NCBI GenBank assembly: GCA_030141605.1 | Contig: JAQGDQ010000075.1 | Location: 64,001 to 124,000, forward strand | Reading direction: 5' to 3' | Length of the DNA: 60,000 bases | From: Tubiluchus corallicola | Taxonomy: Eukaryota; Priapulida; Priapulimorpha; Priapulimorphida; Tubiluchidae | Shown: one piece after another, positions 28,697 to 42,500 of the stretch | Numbering within the stretch: position 1 is the stretch's first letter | Layout of the letters: each line of letters begins with the position of its first letter | Program-made: the position numbers and the translations under genes | Notes under the pieces: model-generated | Told to the model about the DNA's origin: nothing | The model's input: only the letters and a program-made list of their open reading frames with translations | Database searches by the model: none

Positions 28697-28831
28697 TTAA
28701 TCGAGACAGACGGAAAAGTAAAAGGGTGGATAGACGCCACGGAGCACGGGACCGGAAACTGGATGAAGTTTGTCAGGAGTGCCAACACGCAGGAAGCCCA
28801 GAACATGATGGCAGTGCAGGTGGAATCGCAG
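28697..28831 (+). CDS. Prdm3/16: Prdm3/16 exon encoding the middle of the PR domain
   Basis: This 135-nt exon is 45 whole codons, phase 0 at both ends, preceded by a TTTGTTGCAG acceptor and followed by a CAG|GTAAGC donor. It encodes residues 1-45 of the visible product, LIETDGKVKGWIDATEHGTG then NWMKFVRSANTQEAQNMMAV and QVESQ. The tract N-W-M-K-F-V-R-S-A followed by QN is the hallmark strand of PR (SET-related) domains. In vertebrate PRDM16 the same place reads SWLKYIRVA then DQN. The family PR domain has been linked to histone H3K9 methylation, but activity cannot be judged from half a domain. Upstream exons with the start of the PR domain were not found. The next exon lies 16.7 kb downstream and continues the domain in frame. 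Confidence 0.88.
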
Positions 28832-29234
28832 GTAAGCGAGAAGCCATTATGAATAAATGTTTATTATTGTTTATTACGTTAACCTGTTGGTGTTGCGTTA
28901 GGCTTTCAGATAAACAAATTCGTGGAACCTTAAATTCCATAACATGTATTTTTAAACATTTAGGTTATTTATATTACTTTAAATTAAAATATATTTTAAA
29001 ATAGCAATCTAATCTTGTAATCTAATCCCTCCTTCAGGTAAGTTTTCTGATTTGTTTGTGAAACTGAAACTGAAGGAAAGAAAGTGTTAAGAAACTGAAA
29101 CTAAACCCGGGTTCAACTACCCTACTTTGAGATTACAAGCCCAGGGGCCAAGTCTAATATGTTGTGTATAACAGCTGTGACCGTGTCTCTTACTATTGAA
29201 GATATGCTAATAATAAGATGCTACAAACCCACAA

Positions 29235-29290
29235 TGGTGGCCTAATGGTCTAAGGTGTCTACAGTCTTTAGCGTCTTTGATTCAAGTTCA
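29235..29290 (+). mobile_element. tRNA-like SINE head (weak)
   Basis: An A-box match TGGCCTAATGG (29238-29248) and a B-box-like GATTCAAGTTC (29279-29289) occur at a tRNA-like distance of about 30 bp. No complete cloverleaf is apparent. It lies in the large Prdm3/16 intron. Confidence 0.3.
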
Positions 29291-32200
29291 TGAAGTTCCT
29301 GTCTTTCAATTTTGGTATAATTAATCATAATAATCTTGATATTGATAATTAATTTATGTATGTAATATTATAATTTAACGGTGCCTGATTCAGATGTATA
29401 ATCACTTTCACTTTTTATTTGTTTTTATCAATCTTTGTCATATTGGAAGTTATTGGTTTCAAAAATTTAATAATCAGGAGTTTACAATAGTGAAATATAG
29501 GCCTATAGTATTAAAAAGCGATTGGTATACTTAAGCAAGTACATAAATATTTGCTTACTCGTCGTTTTTTTGTATGATGCTGGTATTTTAAACTATCCTC
29601 TAAGACAGCAGCGTTCAAAACGTGTAAAATATAAACACGTTTAAAAGATGTATACAATTACTGTACCTACATTGTGTCCTAGTGCTCATGCTTTCAGCAA
29701 TGCACGGTTAAGGCCATATAAGGAAGCACGAACAACAGTTGATCTTGAATAAAGACACTTATTAGCTAATTAAACAAGTGACCAATGTTTTCGGTGATTC
29801 ACTTTTTTACTGTTGACCGTGATATTGAGCTTGCTCAAAGCGTAGGAGGAACTGACATCCGTGTACCTTTCCAAATTGACCCAAAACGTTAAATTTACAA
29901 CCATCTTGCTTCCATCTTATTTGACTAGATCCCTCTGCAATCAGGAACGACTTTTACACTGACTTCAAACTACCATAAATCACCCTCAAATGACGTGAAC
30001 GAAAACGCCGGGTATTTGATCTTTTGTTTTATCGTTCAAACCGACCATTTAGCATCGTTGAGACGGAGTGAGCCAACGCGAACCACAGCAAATATTTGAT
30101 CGTTTAAAATCGTGCCATCCCAACACTAATAGTTTAGAAACTAAATATTTACAGTGAGGTTTGCATAGGAAGATCCGTATATTGTTGGCTGCCCTTGTGA
30201 AGAGAAAGCTTGTTTCATTCACGAGTTTTGTATGACTAGAAACGGAAATTTGAATTGTCGTAAACTCAGTGCATGCATGGATGAGTAGCTGAAATTTTTT
30301 ACTCTTAACTTCTTAGGTCTTTCAGTGTCTTCTCACAATTTCAAATTTCCGCAGTTTCAGTACTTGCAGAAAAAAAGTTTTATGCAGAAGTTTGACGTTT
30401 TCAATAGAGAGTATCGTAATCTTAAACCGCATAATTCTAGTTTTATTTTTCTTTAATGGGAGTATAACAAACTTTCACTTCTTCGCGATTTTAGTGAAGT
30501 CTAAGCGGATGGTTAGCAGACTCGATTCACTTCTCTTTGCCCTTAAATTTACTCCTCAAAATAACTCCTAAAACGGATCCTAAATGCAGACAAAGTCATG
30601 TTGACATTAGCCGAAACAGCTCAAATTTTAGCAAAACACCAAAAGGACAGAGTAAATATCGAAAACGTAGCCGATGCGTGCCGTTCATTGTGAAATTTTG
30701 TTATGACAACTGCCACATTCTATCCGCGAAATAAGCACTTCTATGCTTTAGTTTCGAGCAAAGCTATACACTGACCGAGTGCTTAGTTGGTTACTTGGAA
30801 TTTTACAAAAGAAATTCCTTCAGGTGCATATTTGTGGTTTATTATGTACTATTTATACGTCTTACTTATTTGCTGTTAAGACGTTTGCGAAGTTGATAAA
30901 TTCTGCTACTTGAATTTAACAACAGAAAAACTTTTCTCCACAAAAATAAAATGTGTATTAAGTGTTTTTCTGGTATTTTTCACGCGCAAGAAATAGCAAA
31001 CGACATTTATTAAAAACCTGTTGGCCAACACTCTTTAGTAGCTTCTCGGATATAAATAAGAGTAATTTTATCACCTTTAAGTTATTTCACTAAAAATATC
31101 ACAAATTTGGCTAATTGCTGCATTTCCACTATTTCTGTGTATTTTTGTAACGTGGTTTAGTTTAGATGTGGTAATGTGATGGGTATTTATAATTTGAGGA
31201 ACTATTGAAGGTGACCGGGCGATGACAGCGGATGCTATTTTGTTGTTATTAGTGAATCAGTAACAGAAAGACATCAGAATAGGCTGACCCTGTCTGGTAT
31301 GTCGGACATGAAACAGATGTATAACATTTTAATATGAAAAGTGAGACTATTAACTAATTACAGAGTTAGTGAATTAAGTGTGTTCAAAGGAATATGATAG
31401 TATAGCGTTTAGGGGCCTTCTCTCTTCGTTTTTCCACCTGTGCCACCTGTATAAACCAATCTTCGGTAACCCTGCCGTCAAAGTGGGCGCTCACTCTCAG
31501 ATAAGCTTATTCGCATTCAATTTGGAGGAAATAACCGCTCTGGATGAGTAATGGACTTTTTCTCTAGCGGCGAAATATTGCACCTTTCTTGAATTTCTGG
31601 CCCTTTAAACGCGAACAATAGTTCTGATGTTTTGTTGCTTCGGGCTTTTCCGGACGCACAATCCCAGCCCCGGATTCGAGTGCATGCTTTTCATGAATGG
31701 GAATACATAGCGTATACGCGAAGATGTTGCGTCTCAGATAGATGCCTTTTCTTCTTGTCCATTTAAATCCATTTAGAAGAAAAAAGAGGGGATTTCTCAC
31801 CTGGCCGACCGCAAGAAGCGTACAGATCCACGGAGACCTGGAGGCACAGGTTTGTAATACTGAAAAGATAGAAATCATTCACGGCTGGCAGACCTCCTCC
31901 GGTGAAGTGTCCACGCAACAATTCGTAGATTTATTTGGATTATTAGACTGGACAAACTCCAGCATCCTCAAACGGTGATCTGTTACTATGGTAGCGAGAA
32001 TTTTTAAACCAAAAATCTCTGATCTGATAATCGTGATGCGCCTTCATTCATTCATTCATCCTTTCAATTGTTGGTTTTGCTCAAACATTTGTCCACTTAA
32101 TCAGAGTGTGCCTTCCATTCACACGGCCAGGCATTCAGTCACTCATTAAGTCGGATGGTTAGTCAGTCAGTAGATAGTCAGCGGTAGTCCAATAGTTTAT

Positions 32201-34447
32201 CCTCTAGTTAAATAATTAGGCATTTATTTATTTACCATTTCGTCATGCGACAGCCAACTTCTGCAAATTTACATGTTGTTATAAATTAAAATCTATAAAT
32301 GAAATTATGTAAGTGAAATTGATTAGAGTGGAAAAAATTAGTTAGATGTTTCAAACCAAGTTTTAGGTATCTAAATATATGACGTACGGTTGTTATCGTC
32401 TTTTGAACTACAAGAGTCAACCGTGAAGAAATGCACAGAGTCTAAGCTCATGACAAGTTTCTTTATTTTGACTAAATTAAATCTGCGGATGGTGGGTGTA
32501 GTGGGTAGTGGTAGATGTAACGCATGTGGTATAAGAAGGGACGCAGCGACTGTACCAAACAACATTCCAGGATTCCCACTGCATTATAATTGCAAATTTC
32601 ATATAACAGAAAACAGTCTTTGTTGGGTGAGGTTGACTGAATAGACACGTGCACGATTATCGAAAAATACCACACTGAGATAAATACACCTTTCATAATT
32701 GATGCACTAATGAGAAAAATAGCCGCCGATTTCTTCTAAGATTCCCAGCTGCAGTTATCACCTTATTAATTATCTCGTCGTTTTGTTATTTTGCTGTATT
32801 TCTTTTTTTTAGTTTGACAAAAATTTTAACTGCTAATGCGTAAAGTATGTGTGCTATACATGAAGTAGTACACATTATTATATAGGGTTTTGGCGTTTTT
32901 TTGGAGGTGTCCAGTAAATATTATCCAAATTTGATTGTAAACTGTTTTTACTGTACTATACTCAGTTATTTTGTTTGATTTCGTTTGACTGAATTGTTAC
33001 ATTGAAATCGTTACCTGTAATGAATATAAAATGCAATTATCAAAACACTGCTCTAAGTTTTAAAGTAATCAAACTCATACTATGGTTGTAGATCTTGATG
33101 TGCAATAAAAATAAAGAAAAATAACTTAGGCTGTATTAATTAAGTGGTTGCCTGGCTAAAAATTTAAACGTCTCAAACTAGTTCCAATTTTTAGTGATAC
33201 AGAACAAAGATAAAGGTGTGAGTTCAATTCATGCAGGCGCGTTTAGAGACACCAGGGGTCCTAAACCAGATGACTGTCTGCCGCAATTTCTGGAAAATTC
33301 TGAACCAGCTTTTTGGTTTAAGCTTTTGTTCGTCTTAAATAAGACCTAAGGTGAACGATTGAGAAGAGCTTGTTCCGCATCCTGACACACACACGTGGTG
33401 ACGAAAAAAGATAATAATGTCTTTGTAGCATAGGATTGTCAGGAATGGCAAAAAGATGCGCTTGGGTATAATTTTAAGTTGCTCACGTGTCCTAAATGGC
33501 AATCTTCGAAAGCTTCTCTGATTTCTGACCTCGCACAGGAAATATGGTCACACGGCATAATAGGCCTTACATATGGCTTGACAGTATAATGTATTTAAAG
33601 GCGCAATTTTGAACGAAACTGCCCATTTTCATGCGGTGAATTTTTTCCGGTTAAAAATTTTCTTAGATGTCTTCTTTATGCACCACCATAAAATCACTAA
33701 ATGCTCTCGAAGTACTAGTAATGAGATATGATTTTTTGGATTTTGCTACATCTTTTACTTGAAAAAGTGCTTAAAAGTGTGGAAGTATCCTGTAAAAAAT
33801 GCTGCATAGCGTTAGATGCACACTGCTTATGGCAGACTCAGTGTACCCGTAATTTTACTTTTGTATCTTATTCTTAAATGTCTAATTTCTCCATTTTTAA
33901 TTTTAAAGCGTGATTTGAATCTAGCTCTTTCGTTGTAATTACTAACTTGTTTAAAACATATCGCTGTTTGTTTGTTTGTTAATTGCTTGATTTTTATTTG
34001 TGTATTTGTTTGCCTCTTTTTATCATTTTATCTTTCTTTTATATCTTTCCTTCTTGCTTTCTTTTTCTTTAATTCGCTTGAATTCGTTCTTTCATTCTCT
34101 CTTTGTTTTTTCCCTTTTCGGGTTTTTTGTAAAATGAAACTGTTGTGGCTTGCTTTAGCCCTTGTCACCATTTAATAAGTATAAGATAATGTTGCAGAAA
34201 ACGTATAAGAATTTATTGAAAACACCTCGAGAAAGCACGTAAGATTACAAATGGGTGGTATTTTTATTTACAGGACCACCCATCTGGTATTTAAAGAATT
34301 ATGATCATTTGGGTGGGCCAATATCAAGTGGTTGTTAAAACTAAAGTATAGTAGCCTTCTTCTGTAACAAATGTTTTTGTAAGAAACCACAAGTTCAAGT
34401 GTATATTACTGCCTCATAAGACTATGACATAAAAAAACGGAGATACC

Positions 34448-34700
34448 ATCTTCTGCTAGAAAAGATAGAACATCTGGAGAAGTGGTGGAACAATACGTCA
34501 CGAGGTTGACGGACAGCGTGACGTCGCATCTGCCCCGCGGCAACGACAGCCCCGCGTCGAAAATTAAATTCTAGAACTGACAAACTGTGAAGAATTTAAA
34601 TGGAAGCTCTTCGGTGACTTGATGATGATCTGAAGATCTTGTTAAATGGTTTTCTACAACATGTGGCCTAATCCGCCAGCGGTAAAGATAGCGGTGAAGA
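34448..34700 (+). mobile_element. Possible decayed LTR-retrotransposon gag relic
   Basis: A frame reads RTSGEVVEQYVTRLTDS near 34466-34516. Later frames give LELTNCEEFKW and KILLNGFLQHV, each separated by frameshifts or stops. E-x2-EQYVTRL, then L-x2-L-x2-NCE, then L(V/L)NGF is the order of conserved pieces in Ty3/gypsy-type Gag proteins. The local GC content is raised (34495-34560). The match is from remembered family patterns and could be coincidence. Confidence 0.25.
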
Positions 34701-35051
34701 GTGGGTTAAAATGAAGGACCACCCAAACGATGAATCTGCTGGGCCAGTCCAGGTGTTTAATTGAGATTTCGTCAAAAATGATAAGGTTAAGTGCTGACAA
34801 GGTAGACAAGCTGGAGTAACACCTGGCCATTGTGTTTAGGATCCACCGATTAATGATAAATATCGCTCACAAACTAAACTTGAAACTTCACTGATCTTGA
34901 CTTTGTTCTATGTACTTGAGTAGTTTTTGCATCGTTGCTTTCTATTATCTATATATTTTTCTTTTGATTGTTTTTCGTTGCTTATTGTGGTATCATATGA
35001 CTATTTTTATGCAGCATTTTATAGTGAAATACTACATAAGAATTTAGCATA

Positions 35052-35078
35052 AGTATGTAGTATGAAATACTACATACT
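35052..35078. other. Perfect 12-bp hairpin with 3-nt loop
   Basis: AGTATGTAGTAT, loop GAA, then the exact reverse complement. Part of the right arm (TGAAATACTACATA) also occurs at 35025-35038 as a direct repeat. No T-run or gene end nearby gives it an obvious function. Confidence 0.7.
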
Positions 35079-38000
35079 AATACTTCACCGTCACCATAGT
35101 GAAGTAAATGAAAGTGAACCGTCAAACACTGCGGCAAACCAAAACTGATACCGGAGTTTAACTTTGCGCACAGTTTCAATCTATTTTTAATTGTTTTTTC
35201 ATAGTTATTCACCACTATTCCTATCAGTAATTGATTTCGTCTTAAATTCCTTTTTCTGGATTCCCTTTATACTGAAGTTTTGATATTAGTAAAACCGTAG
35301 TGATCATTCTTCCTGTGCTTACACGGTTGTACCACATGATGTCCCCATGAAATACAACACAGTATGCTAAAATAGACTGAATGACTCTGCTCCATAAGGA
35401 TGTAAATCTTTACGAAGTACTCCATTTTCTAGGTACGACAGTGACAATAATATTGTGGAGAAGACGGCTTAGATTTACGATACTCTAGGATTACGCGGTG
35501 TCTTATTTTCGCTCTATTGAGGCGATACGGTTTAAAACCTAAAATGGCCTTACAGTTCGTGACCCCCGTTTGTGACTTATAAGTAATCGAAATATGATGT
35601 TAAAAAGCAGAACCGCCTTAAAACTAATGCAGACGGCTGTATAATTTTATAACTATCCTGATTCTTAAGTTAATTTTTACACGTTCATGGAACAAAGTTT
35701 GCTTTTCCATGCCAAATGTCTTTTCTTCTCATACCTGTTTTGCAGACGCCTTCGGTCTTAGTCTACCCTTCTATATAGATAATAAGACCATGGCTGATTA
35801 TAGGTTAGGCTAACCATCTCATTAAAGTGTTGTCTGTTCCACCTACTTTCACTATATGCTGTAACTGATTGCAGTCATTAGTGACAAAACTGATCTCTGT
35901 CTCTATTGTCATTGTTATTGTAGCATGTATTTTTTCTGTTGCTTGTCAACTTATGAAGTATCTTTGCTTTCATGAGTGTCATGAACTTGTGTGGTTCACT
36001 TGTTCACAAGATAATAGCTTACTTGGTTCCGGTCACATCCGACACTTAAGTTATTATCCATAGTTTTAAACGTAACGTGTCCAAGTTATTAGCTTAATTT
36101 ATAAAATAATACCATGTTTGGGACCAGTTAGAGCAAAGCGGAGACAGTGTGAAAAGCATCGAGGCGCAACGCGAGACCTTTCGTGTCCACTTTGTCGAGA
36201 TATTAATGTCTTTATAGGCAATAATATGTGAAAAGGTGACAAATTTCCTTGAATTTGAAACCTGCATTTAACGCCTAGTAAATATATTTGTTATGAATAA
36301 TAAGGTTACAATGCTTGGATATTTGATATCGATGTAGGCTTGTGTGAATTGAGCATGCGTGCAGACAAGCCATTAATGTTTTACGAATGATTTCGCTCAT
36401 TTCAAAACGTTAGTGTTCTCTTTGAGCCGTTTTTTATGGTTATACGTGTATTACAACATTGTGGAAAATCAGCACCTTAGACGTTACGCGTTATTTCATT
36501 TGCTGATTACGCAATTTGTCAACGTACAAATTGGTGCACGATAACCCCAAGCTAACTTCAAAAATGGGTTAGTCACATAAATTAATTAAGTCAGATCTTT
36601 TAAATTAATAATTCAGTCTTTCCAAAGTCAATACCTGTGTGTATCACGCAGTAGTAGCTACTAAACGCATACATTCATCAATTATTTATTTATTATTTTT
36701 GATGGTACAAACTCATATATACAAGCTCGTTAAGTAGAAGGTTCCTAGTTCAAATCCACGTTGTGTTACCAACTTTTTCACATTTTCTGTGCTTCAACAT
36801 TGCCTTCAAAATTCAATTAATTGCGGGTTATACCATTATACAGTCATTACTATTTCAACTAGTTAACTAAGTAGAATCGGAATTTTTTTAAAAAAATGTA
36901 ACGATAGTCTTATTAGTTAAATTTTGGAAAGAGAAGTAGTAACTCTTCGCAGGCTGGAGGAAAGATAATCATGTGAAATTTACATGAAAACTTCTATAAT
37001 GAAGAAATATAAATCGTCAAAGACGCACATACAGAAACATGCAGACAAATGCCTGCCATTCACTGTATTATACATAATGATTTTTATACTGCTTAGACCA
37101 CGATTAAATCATTCTTTTTTGAAAAAATTATCTGATAGGATACCTTTTAGGCGAATAAAGCTTAATTGATAAAACTTATCTCATCGCTTCACTTACTTAC
37201 GTTTACTTACACCATAATGTGAACAGACACCGCAGAATCATATGAAAGTATATCCTGTTGTCTAAAGTTACGTTTTCCGGTTTTGAGGCAAATTTCTTTC
37301 TGTACGCTGCTGACTAATAATAGGCAAAATGTCTCCAGGAAATAATATTGCCCAATTTTTTGAAATTATAATAAAGAACTCGATTATGTACATTGTAACA
37401 CTGGTATAATCGTTGTGATAATATGGGTAAACGCGTTTTGCTAAATTGGTATCTAGGTTTATGCTCTTTTGTTATAAAGTATGGTAATGACTGATAAGCT
37501 TTGGAGGACATGAAGAGCAAAATAACTATTGGTTTTTCGACAAAATAGAAGAAGCGTTTGGTATTCGTTGGTAAATTCTCGACTGAATTTGCCAAAATTA
37601 AATTAAATGTAAAGCAATTTTTTCGTCACGTGTTGGTGTTGAACATTTTGCCTATATTATGGTACACTTTCATTTGCAATAGTGTCAGAGTGGTTAAGAC
37701 TAATAAAAGATTAATTCCAATGAAGGAATTTAATTCGAATAGCAGAATGAGTAGTAGAATTCATTACAAAAGTTTAATATGGAGCAATCATTGCAAGATT
37801 AAAGGAAGACAGATTATAAAAAAGTTGTCGATTATGGGGTATTCAAGTGTGACAGATTTCCAGATAACAGGGAAATGTAGGTACTATCTTGGAGGCGAAT
37901 CTTTTGTCGCTTTTTCATTTTCAGGGAAAACTTCGTCCTTTATTTGAGTACCTGCAAACTATTAGGCTGTGAAAACGAATTTGTTCAATGAATTTACTCT

Positions 38001-38943
38001 CATCATGATCATTACTTGAATCTGTCACTTTTTACTGCTATCGTGAAATATAAGCGGTCTATGACGCTGCCAGGTGTGATTCTGCTCTCTCAAATCTATT
38101 GAAAGGTATGACGCTCAGGTAGGATGGGAATTTTCCTCGCAAATGCTATCCACTTCATTTATAAAGCAATAGAATAGCGCCTGTTAAGTGAGACAAAGTA
38201 AGACAAATTACTCCCAAGTGGTTGGATCATAGCGTTCCACCGGAAAAAGGGATCATAATGGGGCAGGAGTGGGAAAGCATATCCAAAGGTTCGTAAATTT
38301 ATGGGCCTGTAGTGTAACTATGAGAGATCAGTGTGAAACGAATTTGTTGCGTGCTTAATAATTGTTCACATGCAGAACTGTTTGCGTTTAATTAAATTTA
38401 CGGTATTTCACAGGATATGGGTCTAAGCAGCTAAACGCAATCTTAAATGTTTGTAAATTGACAATATGCGAATTTACTTAGGTGAAAGCAACTAAATTTT
38501 CGTTTATTGTCATTATAATTATGTAAGCTGACCCCATAGTCTTTGTACTTTTATTAATGATTGTTCATCACTTTATAATTAGAGGTCTACATTGTCCGTT
38601 TGTGTTCCTACAATACTCTCCCACTAACAAGAAAGATATCCTCATAGTTTTGAATATCTGGTAGATTGTATAGGGCTAATAATAATTAAAGATAACCATT
38701 CAAATCTTGTCCGAATGTCTTGTTTGCTATAATAGAATGGCGTGTGAGACGTCATTAGGGTTAAAATCTGACCAGTGCTTTCAAAATTGGAGTGACTTCC
38801 GTTACTCAAGATAAAAATTAACTACGTTTAAAAGTTGAACAAGCCTAGGGCAGAAAGTAATTTTCCTAATTCTGCCAGTGAAAACGTAAATATGAAAATA
38901 CTGGGACTAGATAATATGGACTGCTGCGCCATTACTTCTTTCC

Positions 38944-39017
38944 ATGCATATGTAAGTATATGTCTTCTTCCCAGCTTTTCCCTATGCGGGGTCGCCGATG
39001 CATATGTAAGTATATGT
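38944..39017. repeat. 20-bp exact direct repeats around a 34-bp GC-richer insert
   Basis: ATGCATATGTAAGTATATGT occurs exactly at 38944-38963 and 38998-39017. The 34 bp between (38964-38997) contains CCCAGCTTTTCCCTATGCGG and is richer in G+C than its surroundings. Confidence 0.9.
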
Positions 39018-39510
39018 AAATAGTGTTAATGTTGTTGTCTGTTTAACTTAATTAACTGCTAACTAACTCAAAGTGTACAAATTTAGTACGAATAAAAATA
39101 TTATGTATATATTTGAGATATTGCAGAGATTCAAAATTGCACATTTTTCATAAAATTTCTGTTTGCTGCGTGAAAGTCATCTGTGACTGCACGCTTAAAT
39201 TATTCAATTCTCAAATTTGTTTGATTTCCTTGCGAGGAGGTGCCACGTGTTTTCACGCCTCTCAAACGCTCTTTTGGGCCTCTAGCCGAACAGTTAAGTC
39301 TAACTACATTTATGATGGCACAGCATTAACTAATTATCCAGGCATCATTAGCCTTTTAGTGTTTCCTGCTCGCAAGGACCTGTCACTCAACTGCGTCGCC
39401 AAAGGCGTTATGGCCATCCAGCAACATATTGGCAGCTAACAACCTGATATTATGGGCTGGTATTCTGATGCTGAGGACAGGTAGAATGATTGAGAACGGC
39501 CAGGTAAACA

Positions 39511-39566
39511 CAGGTGCTGTTGTCTCTTGTCTCAGAGCACCAACCCACCTGGATTTGCATCAGGTG
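39511..39566. promoter_or_regulatory. Candidate regulatory cluster: three CAGGTG/CACCTG E-boxes and an octamer
   Basis: CAGGTG lies at 39511-39516 and 39561-39566 and CACCTG at 39546-39551. An ATTTGCAT octamer (POU site) at 39553-39560 sits between the last two E-boxes, separated by one base on one side and none on the other. The cluster is inside the large Prdm3/16 intron. Regulatory function is inferred only. Confidence 0.3.
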
Positions 39567-42500
39567 AAAAACCTCGTTAGAAAAAGAGGAAATTTAAAAC
39601 CCCCAGAATTATCAGGTACATATTGTTCAAGAGTTGTTGAGTGCCTGGATGTCATTTACATGCGAATATAAAGGGCCGAGATTAATTAGATTATGCAGTA
39701 TTGTGCAGGAGCGAGGTCAATAACATTATAGGGGACACCACTGGACCTCGTGGAACGCCAGATTCTAGTACTGCTTATAATGTTGCTGCGAATGTCGTCT
39801 TGCGATTGATTTTAGAAAATAAAATGATTAATGAATGACGGATTTTATGAGTTTTTTGCAAATGCAAATAATATCGACGTATTGCATTAGGGGATTAAAA
39901 TTATATCGTCTATAGGCTAATTATTCAAGTTTTTTAACCAATTTCTGTCGTATTATTGTTGTTCTGTATCTTCTTGCCCTCAGTCTGCACAAATATAAAC
40001 TGCACACGTAATTGTCATTTTTTGCAGAGGTTTGTTAATGTCATTTATGCGATTTCTGCCGTAAACTATCTGTGGTGTAGTAGGCTTGCTACTGCGTCAC
40101 AGATCACAGATTATTCAGCATTACAAATGTGTATTGCTAAAACTTTACTAACCCATCACGATTATTATTGTTGCACTAAGTGCTTTCTGGGAGGCACCAT
40201 GTCTGGCCACATATTTCAACGACATAGGCTTGCTGCCTTGTAAGGGAGGCTTGCACTGTTTCTTTATAGCAATAGTGACAATAAGGATGACTTGGTGACA
40301 ACATGGTATGATTAATATAAGCTGCAACAATGTCTTTTGATTTTGCAGCAGCCACACTTTAGCGACCGAAAACGAGAATGAATGCTTACAAAGTCTAATC
40401 ATGATCAAATTTATTTAGTTAGGCACTTATGTGGGTTAGAATTATTTAAAAACAGCGGCCATCATTCTGGCGCTTATGTTTTGTAATTAACACATGCAAT
40501 ATGTTGAATTCTGCATTAAGTAGAAGATGATGTGTGATCAACCGCTCCTTTTACCTTGCCTGTGTGAATACGCCATCAATACGGTTTTACCTTACTCATT
40601 ATATACACAATTTAATCAAATGTAACAGAACATTACGATAACTGCTGGTTAGCCGGGTTCCGTAAGCCGATTTGCTTGACGGATTACACCTCGTCACGCC
40701 TTTTTCCTTCTGATTCGCTAAGGCCTACTAGCGGACGCACATGATAGGCTAGCAGCAGAATGATTGCATGGGATGCACGGTCAGCTTGTAAATAACTCGA
40801 CTTTTGCCAAACTTTATTTTGTGTCTTCTTTTGATGCAGTGGAGAGGATATTTTTCAAATTCTGGAGACTAGAGTAACTGTTGTTGTTGTTTAGCAGACA
40901 GTAAATTTACAATGTACGCCTGTTTAGATCTTACTTTTCCTGATTGAATAAATTAAGATGCCAGTGTGGAATAAACAGGTACGTTTATAAACTTTCAAAG
41001 CGTAGTGCAGTTTCAATAAGAAATGATTCTGTTTTACACAATGTTAATAGTTTAGTGAAAAATTCGCTTGGTACTCAATTATCATTAACAGTTATTTGAT
41101 GTTAGTAGCTGTTTTTGTAACTTAGAAGGGCCAATGTTTTTACTTAATTCACAAGTGCAGCATGTAAACACCTTCTTGAAAATTAACTATTGACTTCACA
41201 TAATTTTCATTAAGATAAGGTTACACGTACACTTATGTGAAATCCTTTCCTAGGAATGACTGGTTCGTAGCATTTATTTATGTAGAAGATTTATGTAGCC
41301 GTTAATTAGTTATTCTATCATAATTGTAAATTTAATGACGTCTGTGTATTATCGCCACCATGTCATCTTGTTGCCGCTGTTTTCGTGTCCTTTATGAACA
41401 TTTGTGGTTATGTAATGCTATTTATTATGATGAACGGAAATTTTTATATTTTCAATTTTAGCGTACCCATCTTTCATTGCTTTTGGCTATTATGACGGTA
41501 CATTTCACAGACAATAACATGTTCAAAGTTACACAAATGATGTTTTTCTATTTGCAAATTGGAATAAAAACTTCTGATATCTCGCAGAGTCTCCCTGCTT
41601 AAAAAATGAAGTTAACAGTTAAAGTTACAGCCTTTCGTGGCTGTGCTTAGCGCATATTAGTGGCTTTGCTTTCCTGACAATGAAATGGTTTACTTTCAAC
41701 TGCTGTTAGACCAATTATTTGATATTCTTTGACACTTTTCACTATATGCGCAGTCATTAAAGCTTGGCCATTTTAATTTGAATTGTACTATAAATCATTT
41801 GATCTTTATCTGTGAAATAGCAGTGTTCAAATATTGTTCTTCCATAAAAAAAGAACTAGAGGACACAAAAAGTAAACAGAACTGGTGAAGTGTTTCCATG
41901 GCTGCGCTTTGCAGGCAGTAAAATATCTCACAGTTTTCTTTTTGCCTTTAAAAGTCCCCATTTAAGCAAGAATGACCTACCAAGAGAATTTCTCAAACTC
42001 GCAAATAGCAATTGGCAAACTAACAATGTTTTGGCTTAGTCTATAACAAAGTTTTCACAATGTTGTAGTTTTACAGTTTTTATCATCTGTTTATTTTATA
42101 TTGGCCTTCAAGTTAGATCTATATATAATCAGTGTAGTGTATAATTTTCTGACTTGCATAGCTTCCGCTTATTTCGACCAGATTTAGTGTCTACACTAGA
42201 TTTTGTGTATGCACTTAATTTGTTTAGAAATAATAATGGTTGGGCAACTATTGTGGAGAGGGCTTTGCCCTTATAGTAAAGCAGTTAAATTCGTCAGCAT
42301 CTTCAGAATTTCCATGACAACCAATTCACTCTGATGAACGACCAGCACACTCATTTGCACATATAAGGTGGATAAAGTCATCAAGTCACACCTGGGCAGG
42401 TTTCAATGAGCCTGTTTGTTGAATAGGAACTTCGTCGCACGGAAATCTGGCGACATTTCGGCCTCACTATAGTATTGGCTATGGGAGTTTGCAAATGTTT

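Noticed and set aside
31564-31978. Opposing frames of 104 and 78 codons
   Set aside because: No recognisable motif, they overlap each other, and the length is not exceptional. Left as intronic sequence.
36721-36770. B-box-like GTTCCTAGTTCAAATCCACG suggesting a tRNA gene
   Set aside because: No matching A box or cloverleaf was seen; at most a SINE fragment.
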